From assembly GCA_949318235.1 (NCBI GenBank), contig OX439133.1:2442089-2506088 (forward strand): a stretch of DNA of 64,000 bases. Reading direction: 5' to 3'. Source of the stretch: Ecdyonurus torrentis (lineage: Eukaryota > Arthropoda > Insecta > Ephemeroptera > Heptageniidae). The stretch's first letter is position 1. Each line of letters opens with the position of its first letter. The notes under the pieces are model-generated. The model ran no database searches, had not been told where the DNA came from, and worked only from the letters and a program-made list of their open reading frames with translations. This document shows, one piece after another, positions 54,297-64,000 of this stretch. A program made the translations under genes and the position numbers.

Positions 54297-54830
54297 ATTT
54301 ATTTATTTATTTATTTATTTGTTTCATCCAAAAACAGGCTTGCGCCCAATACATTGGAGGTACACACAGTACAATAGTTACAATAATCATAATTATTTAA
54401 AACTACAACATAAGTATTTAAGAGCTATCATGCAAACTAAATTATTTATTTCTAATTTTAAGACACATAGGTTACTTTATTTTTAAAGTGTCATGCATAG
54501 ATTTTTTAATTTTTTTTGTTTGAATCATGAAAAATATCAATATTTAAGCTGTTACATAATGTGGTTGCTCTTGTAATAAAAGAATTTTTAGATACATCAT
54601 TTGAGCATGTGGGGATACAAAAGATGCCATGATTTCTTAATACTTTTTGGGCACATTAATGTTGATCTGGGAGACACATGTTGAATCATCAATTGCATTA
54701 CATAATATTTTCTTTAGAAAAATAATGTCATTTACATTACGCCTGTTTGTTAGAGACAACATATCGATATTAGTACATGCTTGAATATAATTATCACTGT
54801 TATACTCTTTTTAATAAACAATTACTTATC
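54297..54830 (-). mobile_element. LINE 3' end, minus strand
   Basis: The tail is (TAAA)n at 54297-54318, then 3' UTR (gtacctccaatgtattgggc, aagcctgtttttggatgaaa) and a decayed ORF2 C-terminus parallel to that at 49479-49688 (aaaattcttttattacaaga). Same family as 49320 and 25684. Confidence 0.6.
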
Positions 54831-55302
54831 ATGCACAATGCTTGGATCCTTTCATTCAATTCCATTTTTTTTTTTTTTTTTTGCAACACTATTTTTATTG
54901 TGTGTTGTTTTTTTTTGCATTATTTCTATTTTTATTATTTTATTTTAATCATTATTTTAAATTAATAATTGATTTCAAAAAAAAAAATTAAGATGAAAGG
55001 TATACTTGACCAGAACTGGTAATTAATAATCATGATATTTATAATTTTTATGCAAGGTTGCAATGTTACGATAATCTTCTTTGCCTATCGGACGCGATAA
55101 TATTTTTTATAATATCCACTGTGTAAGGTGTTTTCTAAGCTGCCTTTCATAGTTCATATACTTTCTTGATAATAATATAAATATAGAACATATTGAGAAA
55201 ATACTCAACTGTAAGCTAAATAGAAATATTTCTTCAGCAAAGGCATATTAATGCGCATCAAATTGTATATTACTTATAAAATGTTACTTGTATTGTAATA
55301 AA
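54831..55302. other. AT-rich intergenic
   Basis: A possible continuation of LINE ORF2 on minus at 55050-55115 (cgataggcaaagaagattat) is too short to call. Confidence 0.3.
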
Positions 55303-55617
55303 TTAAAGGCGTAGAAAACCTTGAACAAAAAAGTTGCGTAATATCATAAGAAACCTGAAATCAACGTTGATTTGACCGGAGTAATTTATTTCTAATTTTC
55401 TTTACATTCATAAAATGCCGCTGCCGGTCACTGACGTCACATCTCGCCTGGTCCACGCGCGCGTAAACCGGGCGAGCTGTGACGTCAGTGACTGGCAGTG
55501 GCATTTTGTGAATGGAAAATAAATTAGAAATCACTGACTACGGCCAAATCAACGTTGATTTTCAGGTTTGTTAGGACATTACACAACTTTTTTGTTCAAG
55601 GTGTTCTACGCCTTTAA
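55303..55617. mobile_element. MITE family A
   Basis: TTAA-bounded; both arms keep TGACGTCA within cactgacgtcac and gtgacgtcagtgac. This is the most symmetric copy. Confidence 0.88.
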
Positions 55618-55713
55618 TTAAACATCGGATTGAAATTTTTCTTATATTATAGAACAAACAAAGGTTTCTAGCTGTCATAGAAAACCAAACAAAACAGCAA
55701 ACAATCATCTTCA

Positions 55714-55837
55714 TTTTCTCTCTCTCTCTCTCTTTTTCTGCTGTCATTGCATGATATTTTCTCGAGACACCTTTGCACACCTTTGCTCTCTCTCTCTCTC
55801 TCTTATCCTGTGTACAGAAAAATAGCATGCAATGACA

Positions 55838-55884
<47 letters not shown>

Positions 55885-55895
55885 AAAGGTTTGCA
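55714..55895. repeat. (CT)n and (GA)n arrays in an inverted arrangement
   Basis: (CT)n at 55719-55734 and 55787-55803, (GA)n at 55840-55883; tgctgtcattgcatg (55739) pairs with catgcaatgacagca (55827). Confidence 0.8.
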
Positions 55896-56189
55896 CGAGC
55901 GTGCACCAGACAGACGACTGGTCAAGCATAATTTGGTGTTTGCACATACTATTGATATAAGAAGGCAGAGAAATGCAGCAGTAGACACACCTTACTGTTG
56001 TGGCAATTACCTTCCAGCCACTTCATTGGAGCGGAATATTTGGCAAAAATCTTTTTGTCTAATTTTAAAACCATTGTAGAGGGTACAGCATAATTACTGC
56101 TTATGTTGTTCAAATTTAACATCAATAATACTATAATGACATAATAAATCCAGCATAAATTATGTATATTTATTTTTTTTGTGATTGAA

Positions 56190-56391
56190 TATATATTTTT
56201 TAGGTTATTTATTTTTCTTGCATATTTGAGGTACTAATTCAACCTGTTAATATCATCAACATCAACGCTCTCAAAAATATTGCTTGATACAGTATTTTTA
56301 AACTGGCAAAATGAGTCATATTCTTATACGGTCCATGTTATTGAGTAATCCAACATTGTGTTGACTTTCAAATAAAAACATTCACCCTATA
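56190..56391 (-). mobile_element. MITE family E, 5'-truncated, abutting another copy
   Basis: Only the right two thirds are present, ending aacattcaccctata at 56391; the next copy starts with the same TATA at 56388. Confidence 0.72.
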
Positions 56392-57184
56392 GGGTGTTTT
56401 CATTCATGTTAAAGTCGACGTCATTAGTGAGTACTATAAATAACATTGGCAGGTATAGAAAAGTGGCACATTTTGCCAGTTTAAAAATACTTCACAATTT
56501 ATTTGAGATTATTTTTGATGCTGTTAACAGGTTGAATTAGTATACCTTAAGTATACAAGAAAAAGAAAAATGGCCAAAAAATAGCTAATTTTTCAAAGAA
56601 AATACCAAAAAACTTATGCTTGTCCCATGCTTAGAAATGTTATTCGCATGTTATATATGAAGATAAATTTAGAATTTTTACATTAACACAATTTTGCATT
56701 AATATGCTGAAATCGCTATTTTTGTTATAAATACCAATCAATGTTACAATAGTATTGTTTTTTTAATTAAGTCTGAATAAAAGAGTAAAAATACTAAATA
56801 ATTATCTTAATATGCGTACTGAGTTTGTATAAAGCAATTTTGATTATTATTATATCATATATAGCATATTTTGTAAGTAAAGTTAAATATATAAATGCTC
56901 TTTTTCATGTATGATTACTATATACAGTATATAGTTAAATAATATTATATGTTATATTGTCAGTCTGTTTGTGTATTTTATGTTTTATTATAAAATTTAA
57001 ATACTCTGACGATAAGATCTGAATAATATGTTAAAAATAAATCAAAAGACCATGTAAGTGGGTGTGTACCTTTTTTGGCCTCGTATAGTAAAAACCATTT
57101 ATTATTATTGCTATTATTATTAATTGCTCAAAAAGAGCATCGAAAAGCAATCAGAATGACGTCATGCGTACACACCCTATAAAG
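56388..57184 (+). mobile_element. MITE family E (E2) interrupted by a LINE 3' fragment
   Basis: Left part 56388-56652, right part 57123-57184 (agagcatcgaaaagcaatca ... cacaccctata). The two parts join without loss relative to the copy at 62404-62700. TGACGTCA is at about 57157. Confidence 0.78.
56653..57122 (+). mobile_element. LINE 3' fragment inserted in a family E MITE
   Basis: About 470 bp of non-coding sequence ends in gtgggtgtgtacctttttt, a cgtatagtaaaaaccattta segment and (ATT)n. The family E copy resumes directly after. Confidence 0.55.
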
Positions 57185-57493
57185 ATACACTTTGTAAAAT
57201 ATATTAAATAACACGTGAAAGTTCAAACATGGAATTTGAATTTATTGATAACGGAACAGTTTGAGGAATAGACAGACTACAACGAGAGCTAGTGTGATCT
57301 GAAGAAGCATACTACATATCAGTTCTTATTTATCTTTACTGTATATACTTAACAGAGTAGCTTATACCTATGTATTAATTTGCGACAACGGCAAGGGATA
57401 TTTTAGGTGTATATATTTAACGCTAATTAACATAACGGTAAGAATCACGCTGGTGAGCTTCTTTATTATTGACTTATCTTAAAAACTTTTTTC

Positions 57494-57809
57494 TTAAAGG
57501 CGAAGAACACCTTGAACAAAAAAGTTGTGTAATATCCTAACAAACTTGAAAATCAGCGTTCATTAGGCTGGAGTCATTGATTTCTAATTTATTTTCCATC
57601 CTCAAAATGCAACTGGCGGTCACTGACGTCATAGCTCGCCCGGTTTACGCACGTAAAACAAACAATACTGTGACGTCAGTGACCACCAGTGGCATTTTTT
57701 GATTGGAAAATAAATTAGAAATCAATGACTCCGGCTAAATCAACATTGGTTTTCAGGTTTATTGGGATATTACACAACATTTTTTGTTCAAGGTGTTCTA
57801 CGCCTTTAA
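57494..57809. mobile_element. MITE family A
   Basis: TTAA-bounded; arms carry TGACGTCA; the centre differs (acgcacgtaaaacaaac). Confidence 0.85.
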
Positions 57810-58177
57810 TTATGTAGTTTAAAATTGTCATCACAACAATCAAAATGTAAAATATAAGTGGCGCTAGGGGAAATTTAATTTTTTTTTCCCTAGATCGCAG
57901 CCCCACTTTTAATGTAATTTCGTATTCTTGCATTGTTGCGGCGACATTTTTAATTACATAATTAAGATTTTTTTTTTCAGCAAGAGCTTCCAATCTTGTT
58001 AAGGACATATTGCTTTCTATATATGTTCAGCATTTTACATATTTAATAATAATAATTAGTTGATTTGAACTTTGTTTGGGGTCTCATTTGTACGTTTTAC
58101 ATATAAAGTGATGCTATATGCCCAAAATACTTTGACTTAATAATTTTAATCAAAAAATAAAAATTAAAAAAAAAAAC

Positions 58178-58215
<38 letters not shown>

Positions 58216-58374
58216 ATTTCTTACTAAAATTTTTTGTTAAATTTTCATCGTGTTAGTTTAAAATATCAAAGTATTTCATGAAAAATACAAGCAAATGTAC
58301 AAAAAAAATATATAGATATATACTGTGCTAAATGAGTAATTAATTTTTGTAATTTAATTTCATATATGAACATT

Positions 58375-58378
<4 letters not shown>

Positions 58379-58411
<33 letters not shown>
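58379..58411. repeat. (GA)n microsatellite
   Basis: 16 GA units. Confidence 0.95.
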
Positions 58412-58415
<4 letters not shown>

Positions 58416-58497
58416 ACGGCACATTAAATAAAAAAGTTGAAATATTTATTTTAATTTACAATAAGAGTGATATATTATGACTTATGACTATGTTCCC

Positions 58498-58839
58498 TTA
58501 AAGGCATAGAAAACATGAAAACCTAAGCATTTACATAACAAAACACTTGATGGGACTTACATAAACAACATTAATTGGTCTCAAAACCCAACAGTAGTTC
58601 CGTAGCAGTGATCAGAAAATTTTGATTTATGCAACCCGCAAAACATTTTTATACTAGTTTTTGCATGTTTATGACGTCATAAACATGAATATTTACGCAA
58701 ATTGCATAATATATACTTTACATTTTTTTTCAAGCTCTCTTGTGGGGCCACATTTACATTCTGGTAAAAAATATCATCAGTTTTGTAGATCCCATTTAAT
58801 GTTTAGAACATGTTGTTTCAATGTTTTCTATGCCTTTAT
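58498..58839 (+). mobile_element. MITE family B (B2 subtype)
   Basis: Left TTAA intact, right end TTAT. Central tatgacgtcataaacatg. A 10-bp duplication (atatatactt) interrupts the arm near 58709. Confidence 0.83.
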
Positions 58840-58849
58840 ACATTGGTTT

Positions 58850-59205
58850 AAATGTCAAGTCCACCTTACTTTATCCAGTGATAACGATTTATTTTAAAAC
58901 ATTTCTTATGCGTATTCAGTTAAATGTTTGTCATATAGTAACTAAAAGAGGTAGTATTGTCACCGCATTCTTCTTATGTAGGGGGTGCAGGGGAGATGAA
59001 AACCACATTTTCTAGGCCTATGATTGGCGTAGAGAGAAACCCGCTTTTGCGGAGATGTCCGAAAGTCACTTCGACAGCCAATCTTATCGGCGGATTACAA
59101 TGTCTCAGAAAATCATTAATTAATAATATTAATCAACTCAGGAGGATATTCATAAATTTAAAAACAATAGCTGACTTGTTTAGGCATGTTTTGATATGAT
59201 TTTTA
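58850..59205 (+). mobile_element. Possible LINE ORF2 C-terminal remnant
   Basis: With frame changes it reads CRGCRGDENHIF, then YDWRREKPAFAEMSESHFDS and LRRIFINLKTIADLF. A C-x-x-C-(x)n-H-x-F zinc-knuckle-like pattern before a helical tail is usual for the end of many LINE ORF2s. Stops and shifts are present. Confidence 0.4.
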
Positions 59206-59348
59206 TGTCATGACAATTTGTATTAGTTGCGCTATGATTTATTGAAGTGACCACTTTTAACATGGGTTTAGATAGGACGTACGGTGTGAAGCAAAAAAAA
59301 CTCTTTTGCTGAATCGACTGTACTACCCTTATACTTACTATAGTAATG

Positions 59349-59450
59349 CTGTTCGTAAACCTTGTTCTCTAGCACCAAAAAATACGCATTCCATTTGAAT
59401 AACCATAGGCGATCGTCATTTTTGGTGCAGAGAACAGGGTTTACGAACAG
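59349..59450. mobile_element. MITE family K, second copy
   Basis: Same ends and loop (aataaccata, gatcgtcatt) as 2809-2911, reversed. Confidence 0.75.
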
Positions 59451-59853
59451 TATTAGTTTGTCTCTGTGCGGAACACAGCATAGTCTTTAATTTCATAATA
59501 TTCGTTAGAAACAGAATAAGAAACTGTTTGAATTTGAAAAGTTCAGAGCACACAAACATTGTTGAAGAAGTGAATATTGTGTGTGTGCTTTTTACATATA
59601 GCGTTAAGTTTAGTTTACATTTAATCGTAAGTAACCCATTAAAATAATAATAATAATTTATTACTGAATAGATCACGTGCAATAAAATGGTTTTAATTGT
59701 TGCAACAAGTGAAAATGATTTTTTTTTCCCGTAAAAAATGCATTAAGAATATTTCAAGTTATTTTAAAAAGTTCATTCAATGCAAATGGTTCATTGCTAT
59801 AGGTCAAACAGTAAGCTTATTTTTCGTATTGTCTCAATTTATATTCCGTATCT

Positions 59854-60529
59854 ATATTCACTAGTGCTGTAGATAATCGCTAAAAATTACAAAACCGGTT
59901 AATCGTTAAGAAACCATACCGGTAAGCGTAAACCGGTTTGCGAAATAAAGCGATTTTAACCGATTAAATAATCGTTAACATCGCTTTATATCTTTATCGA
60001 TTTTAAAATCGGTAACATTATTAACGATTTTTAAAGTTAAAAAATCATTAGATCCTATTATCGATTTTATTAAAAAGAATTTAAATAAGAAAATATCAAA
60101 ATTGCTTAATAAATTAATGAAAATATTATATATTCATACTTAAAAAAAAGTTTAAAAAAAAATAAATAAAAGTTATTAAGCAAGTATAATTATAACATAA
60201 CAAGTTTTTCAAGGCATATTAAAATGATATTCAAAAATTTTATACTCTAAAATTCAAGAAAACAATAAATTAAATATGAAAAATTGAAAATACGCACTGA
60301 TTAGGATTTTCATTTTTATAACTTATTGATTTTAAAATCGCAAATTTACTTGACGATTCTCAAAATCATTAATCGTTAACTTGGTAAGTGATTTCTAAAA
60401 TCGTGAAAGTTCTTATCGATTCTCACTAACGACTAGCCGGTTTATGAGGTTTCCATGAAACCGGTTAATCGAATCGTTAAGTAACCGGTTTGCTGTGAAC
60501 CGGTTTCTATCCACAGCACTAATATTCAC
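59854..60529. mobile_element. hAT-like element V with perfect 8-bp target duplication
   Basis: ATATTCAC flanks both sides (59854-59861 and 60522-60529). Ends TAGTGCTGTAGATA and the inverse of TAGTGCTGTGGATA. The 660-bp interior has many accggttaatcg and cgattttaa motifs in both orientations, most dense near the ends. No coding capacity. Confidence 0.8.
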
Positions 60530-60967
60530 AAGATGTAAAGATAAATTATAGCCAGCTCATTCTAATCAAATTAATCTTTCAGACCATATATTTTGCATTT
60601 CAAGTAAAATAATAAAATAAATTGATTTAACGCCTCAATTATTATAACAAAACATTATACTAAATATAAAACATAGTCTTAAATCATTGCATAAAATTCT
60701 GAGTTGAGAAATGTTCATTTGCCTGCTTTTGATTTTTCTATTTTCACCATAACTAGTTTTAATCAAAATTCAAAGGCCAAAACTAGATATAAATGTTTAC
60801 ACCGGGTTTTGCTTTTTACGAAATGCTTAAAACTAGTATTGATCTAAATTTAGTGACCAAAAGCCGAAATAAATTGGCATTCCGAGTTTTGGATAAAAGC
60901 AATGAACCAAAAGCCGAAATGTGCAAAAATACCTAGTTTGGGTCAATTTCGGGTTTTGATGCTAACA

Positions 60968-60986
60968 TATGTGTGTGTGTGTGTAT

Positions 60987-61043
<57 letters not shown>

Positions 61044-61213
61044 CTCGGACTGGCAATAAGAGCAAGTCCGCAATTGCGGACGTGGCCCCCCCTGTTTGGA
61101 GGCCCCTAAGGCCCAAAAAGGGGCGTAACTAGGGTGTTACGCCCCCTTTGTGGCCCCTAAAGAGGGTGTTACACCCCTTTTGCGGACGAGGCCCCTTGAT
61201 TGCCAGTCCGACC

Positions 61214-61250
<37 letters not shown>

Positions 61251-61270
61251 GTATAAAAATAATGTGTGTA

Positions 61271-61300
<30 letters not shown>
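60968..61300. repeat. (TG)n/(TA)n arrays around a hAT-like insert
   Basis: (TG)n 60969-60997, (TA)n to 61040, insert, (TA)n 61217-61249, (TG)n 61263-61301: a single array split by the insert would explain this. Confidence 0.85.
61040..61216. mobile_element. Short hAT-like GC-rich element inside a (TA)n array
   Basis: Ends taggctcggactggcaat and the inverse of cagggtcggactggcaat; CAGGGTCGGACTGGC-type ends are common in hAT elements. It holds repeated ggcccctaa and gggtgttac units. The TA array on both sides hides any target duplication. Confidence 0.65.
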
Positions 61301-61301
<1 letters not shown>

Positions 61302-61649
61302 TAATATTTATTATTGGTTTCTTTTGATAAGAAGATAAATAAAAATCTGTTACTTCAAATTTTGCTAAAATATATTACTCGTAGTTTTTTAAGCCTTAAA
61401 CAAACATCTTGTCTTACACAGATAAGCTTGAAGTATAAAAAAGTGTTCTATGCATGGCGTGCTTCTTTTACTGAGAAAATTATTATCAATATTTTTTTTT
61501 TATAAATCTTATTCTATAGATAAACTCGTTTAAATTTTGTTTTAAAAAGGTGTACAAAATAAAAGTTTAGATATATTGGTAACTAAATTACTTGGCCAAA
61601 ACATTGGCACATACAGTAAATTATTATAAATACAAATATAAAGAGAATA

Positions 61650-61959
61650 TATAGGGTGTATGCGGATGACGTCATACTTAATGCGCTTGGAAACCATACT
61701 GGAGTAGTGCATATAACATTGCAGAGCATAGGAAAAACTTGCTTTAAGCCCATTTTCTTTGGGAAGTCGGTTAAATTTTTTGTTATTGTAATTTTCACAT
61801 ATACTTGAGATACTAATTCAACATATTTACAGCATTAATTCTCTCAAAAATATTGCATAGTGTTTTTAAACTGGCAAAATGAGCTATTTTCCTATGCCAC
61901 CCATGTTATTGAGTTATCCAACATGGTGTCGACTTTAACATGAATGCATACACCCTATA
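61650..61959 (-). mobile_element. MITE family E
   Basis: TATAGGGTGTATGCGGATGA to TGCATACACCCTATA, with TGACGTCA near 61667. Confidence 0.85.
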
Positions 61960-62403
61960 CTGGAATATATTTTATATGAGAAATTATAACAAGAGGAAAT
62001 AAATAATACTGAAGCATTATTAAATATATAGGGAACTTGCATTTATAAAAAGCATTGATTAGAATTTTTTAGTAAAAGAAGCACATAAAATATAGAACTA
62101 GAACACTTTTTTTTTATATTTTAAGTTTATCTCTGTAAAAGAGGATGTTTGTTGAATGCAATTTGAGTGCTGAGTTTATACAGGAAAATTTGAAAGTAGG
62201 ATTTTGTAGTACGCCGTGTTTTACAACGCTGAATATGAATATGATATATATGAATATGGTATACATTCAAGTTTCAAAAATAATTATAATAATAAGTATT
62301 GGATGCTAAATACATTGCTGTCTATAATTGGCAAAACTACTATTTCTTATATAATTAACCTTATAATACCTTTCTGCATTTTTTTTTTGTTACTTTTTCA
62401 TAG

Positions 62404-62700
62404 TATAGGTTTGATTCATGTTAAAGTTGACGTCATAAGTGAGTACTAAATAACATTGGCCAGTATAGAAAAATGGCACATTTTAAAAATATTTAACAAT
62501 TTATTTGAGAGCATTGATGCTGTTAACAGGTTGAATTAGTACCTCAAGTACGCAAGAAAAATAATAATGACCAAAAAATAGCTAATTTTTCAAAGAAAAT
62601 AGCCAAAAACTACGTTTGTCCTATGCTGAGCAATGTTATTCATTACTCAAGAAGAGCATCGAAAAGCACTCAGAATGACGTCATGCGTACACACCCTATA
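62404..62700 (+). mobile_element. MITE family E (E2) just upstream of the second TRPA-like exon
   Basis: The left end is eroded (tataggtttgattcatg); the right end gtacacaccctata is intact. TGACGTCA occurs in both arms (about 62428 and 62677). It ends about 100 bp before the exon. Confidence 0.8.
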
Positions 62701-62805
62701 CATAGTTTAATAATTATTTTACTAAACACAATTTGGGGTATATAGTTTGTTTTTTTTTTACATTAATACATAAAAAAACAACGTAATTTTTTCATGTTTC
62801 AGAAA

Positions 62806-63003
62806 ATGTCACTAGTTTCTCAAATCAAACAATGGAGGGAGCCTGTTAAGGACTTACAAAAAATGTATGGCTCTTCTGTAAGCAGAATTGAAGCCGAATG
62901 TTTGCACAAACTTGTTATTTTCTCCAAGCAGGATGATAAACTTAAAAATGTTAAACAAGAAGATGATAAACTGGATGATATCCTCAATGATTATATGAAT
63001 GAG
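62806..63003 (+). CDS. First coding exon of a second TRPA-like gene (continues beyond window)
   Basis: The acceptor catgtttcag (ends 62802) is followed by AAAATG, exactly as in the first TRPA-like gene; the donor after 63003 is gtaaga. The exon encodes 66 aa. The N-terminus aligns with the first gene: MSLVSQIKQW against MTLLQTVRGS, then KDLQKM against KTLKKM, R-x-EA-E/K-x-LH. It is shorter (66 against 114 codons) and lacks the long E/K-rich coil, though it is acidic near its end. No further exon is visible before the window ends, 1 kb downstream; the intron starts with a family B MITE. Tandem paralogy is inferred from this exon only. Confidence 0.6.
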
Positions 63004-63036
63004 GTAAGAAAAGATATACACAGACAATAATAATAT

Positions 63037-63379
63037 TTAAAGGAATAGACCAGAGTAAAACATAAGCATTTATATCACAAATCACTTGATGCCATTTACA
63101 TAAATAACTTTAGTTTGTCTCAAAACCCAACAGTAGCAGCGTGGCAGTAATCATGAATTTTGATTTATGCAGCCCGCACAACATTTTCATACTAATTTTT
63201 GCATGTTTCTGACGTCATAAACATGAATTTTTACGCAAATTGCATACTTTACAGTTTTTTCACGCTTTCTCGTGGGGCTACATTAACATTCTGGCAAAAA
63301 TTGTCATCAGTTTTTAAGATCCAATTTCGTATTCCTTCATTAAAAAGCACATGTTGTTTTATATGGTCTATAGCTTTAA
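63037..63379 (+). mobile_element. MITE family B in the first intron of the second TRPA-like gene
   Basis: TTAA-bounded; starts 34 bp after the splice donor of the exon at 62806-63003. Central ctgacgtcataaac. Confidence 0.86.
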
Positions 63380-63477
63380 TAAAGAGCTTAAAGTATATCT
63401 TTAGAATTAAAATACAAATTTGCATTTATCAAGCATATAAGAATATTACATTACAATTAAGTGTAGTATTTAAATAG

Positions 63478-63595
63478 TTCATATCTCAAAAAAAACAAAA
63501 AAAAAAAACTATATGGCGTCATTTGAAAGATAACGGTAACAGCTACCTCTATGATAAAATTTTCAGAACAACAGATAATTAAATAAAAGATATAT
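63478..63595 (+). mobile_element. Family H fragment
   Basis: The only clear match is ggcgtcatttgaaagataac followed by agctacctctatgataaaat. A similar fragment, attgttgaaataaacatggg to tctagcatga, lies at 1096-1169. Confidence 0.45.
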
Positions 63596-64000
63596 ATATA
63601 TTTTTTTTTTAAATTAAAAATGACTCATATTTAGAGAGCGCAAAAATAGTTTTTCGACTATAGTTATATTATGTTGACTATTGCTAGTTTTATTTCATAT
63701 CTTCACCGATTTCAACAAATGAGGCAATTTAAACCAATTAAAAAATCGGCTATTTCGAGCTTAGAGACTTTTTTACAAAAAGAAATCGAATATTTGTTGA
63801 CTAATTTAAAAAACGTAAAAAAAAAAAAAAAAGTGCAATTGCACTTTTTTTTTCTTTTTTACGTTTTTAAGGAAATTTCTTGTAAAAACGTATCAATTTA
63901 TTTGAAATTTTATTGTGTTTTATAAAAATATTTTATACTAAAAATTATATATGTATATTGATTCAATAAATTTTAATTTTTATCTGTTAAAAGTTGAAAA
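63596..64000. other. AT-rich, inside the intron of the second TRPA-like gene
   Basis: A small hairpin at 63808-63870 pairs aaaacgtaaaaaaaaa...gtgcaattgcac...tttttacgttttt. No further exon visible. Confidence 0.4.

Noticed and set aside
55747..56079. 110-codon frame on plus and overlapping minus frames
   Set aside because: Built on (GA)n/(CT)n; the last 60 codons have ordinary composition but no splice site or motif that I can defend.
58957..59199. 80-codon frame as a host gene
   Set aside because: Better explained, weakly, as a decayed LINE ORF2 end.

Overview
This is a eukaryotic, strongly AT-rich window: spliced genes, long introns, very long (TA)n arrays, SINE and LINE fragments and a dense load of foldback/MITE-type DNA transposons. 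It looks arthropod, most likely insect. The two clearest genes support this: a TRPA-type channel of the painless/pyrexia kind, and a secreted protein with three peritrophin-A (CBM_14) chitin-binding domains. The exact taxon cannot be read from the sequence.

Genes. (1) A complete three-exon TRPA-like channel on + (coding 8267-14761, 1017 aa by my splice model). (2) A second copy of its first coding exon on + at 62806-63003, the start of a tandem paralogue that runs off the right edge; a decayed ankyrin-like stretch near 35.7 kb may be a third, dead copy. (3) A two-exon peritrophin-A protein on + (23095-24997, 336 aa) whose first coding exon contributes only 7 nt. (4) A probable two-exon gene on - (37611 to 32677, 230 aa) with an N-terminal membrane segment, family unrecognised. 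(5) An orphan terminal exon on + at 28048-28137. (6) A frameshifted pseudogene on - at about 42474-42892. Everything else that opens as a reading frame lies inside repeats.

Layout. 0-8 kb: MITEs, foldbacks, (TA)n and a pure (TGAA)n array of about 360 bp ending just before the TRPA gene. 8.2-14.8 kb: TRPA gene, with introns full of MITEs and one tRNA-derived SINE. 14.8-19.7 kb: three unrelated foldbacks directly behind the gene, then MITEs. 19.7-22.7 kb: one MITE copy broken by several nested insertions. 23-25 kb: peritrophin gene. 25-32 kb: MITE field, SINE, a 430-bp foldback. 32.7-38 kb: minus-strand gene with (TA)n and MITEs in its intron. 38-44 kb: three large foldbacks, a pseudogene and a SINE. 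44-58 kb: LINE fragments, a mariner-type pseudogene, and a foldback with four TGACGTCA sites. 58-64 kb: MITEs, a hAT-like element with a perfect 8-bp target duplication, and the second TRPA-like gene.

The mobile fraction falls into recognisable families, named here A to W. A, B, F/G and H end at TTAA (piggyBac-like target); C, D, E, L and M end at TA (Tc1/mariner-like); V, W and a small GC-rich element look hAT-like. No intact transposase is present, so all these copies must have been mobilised in trans. Palindromic TGACGTCA (CRE-type octamer) recurs in four otherwise unrelated families (A, B, E, O), the most interesting unexplained pattern in the window.
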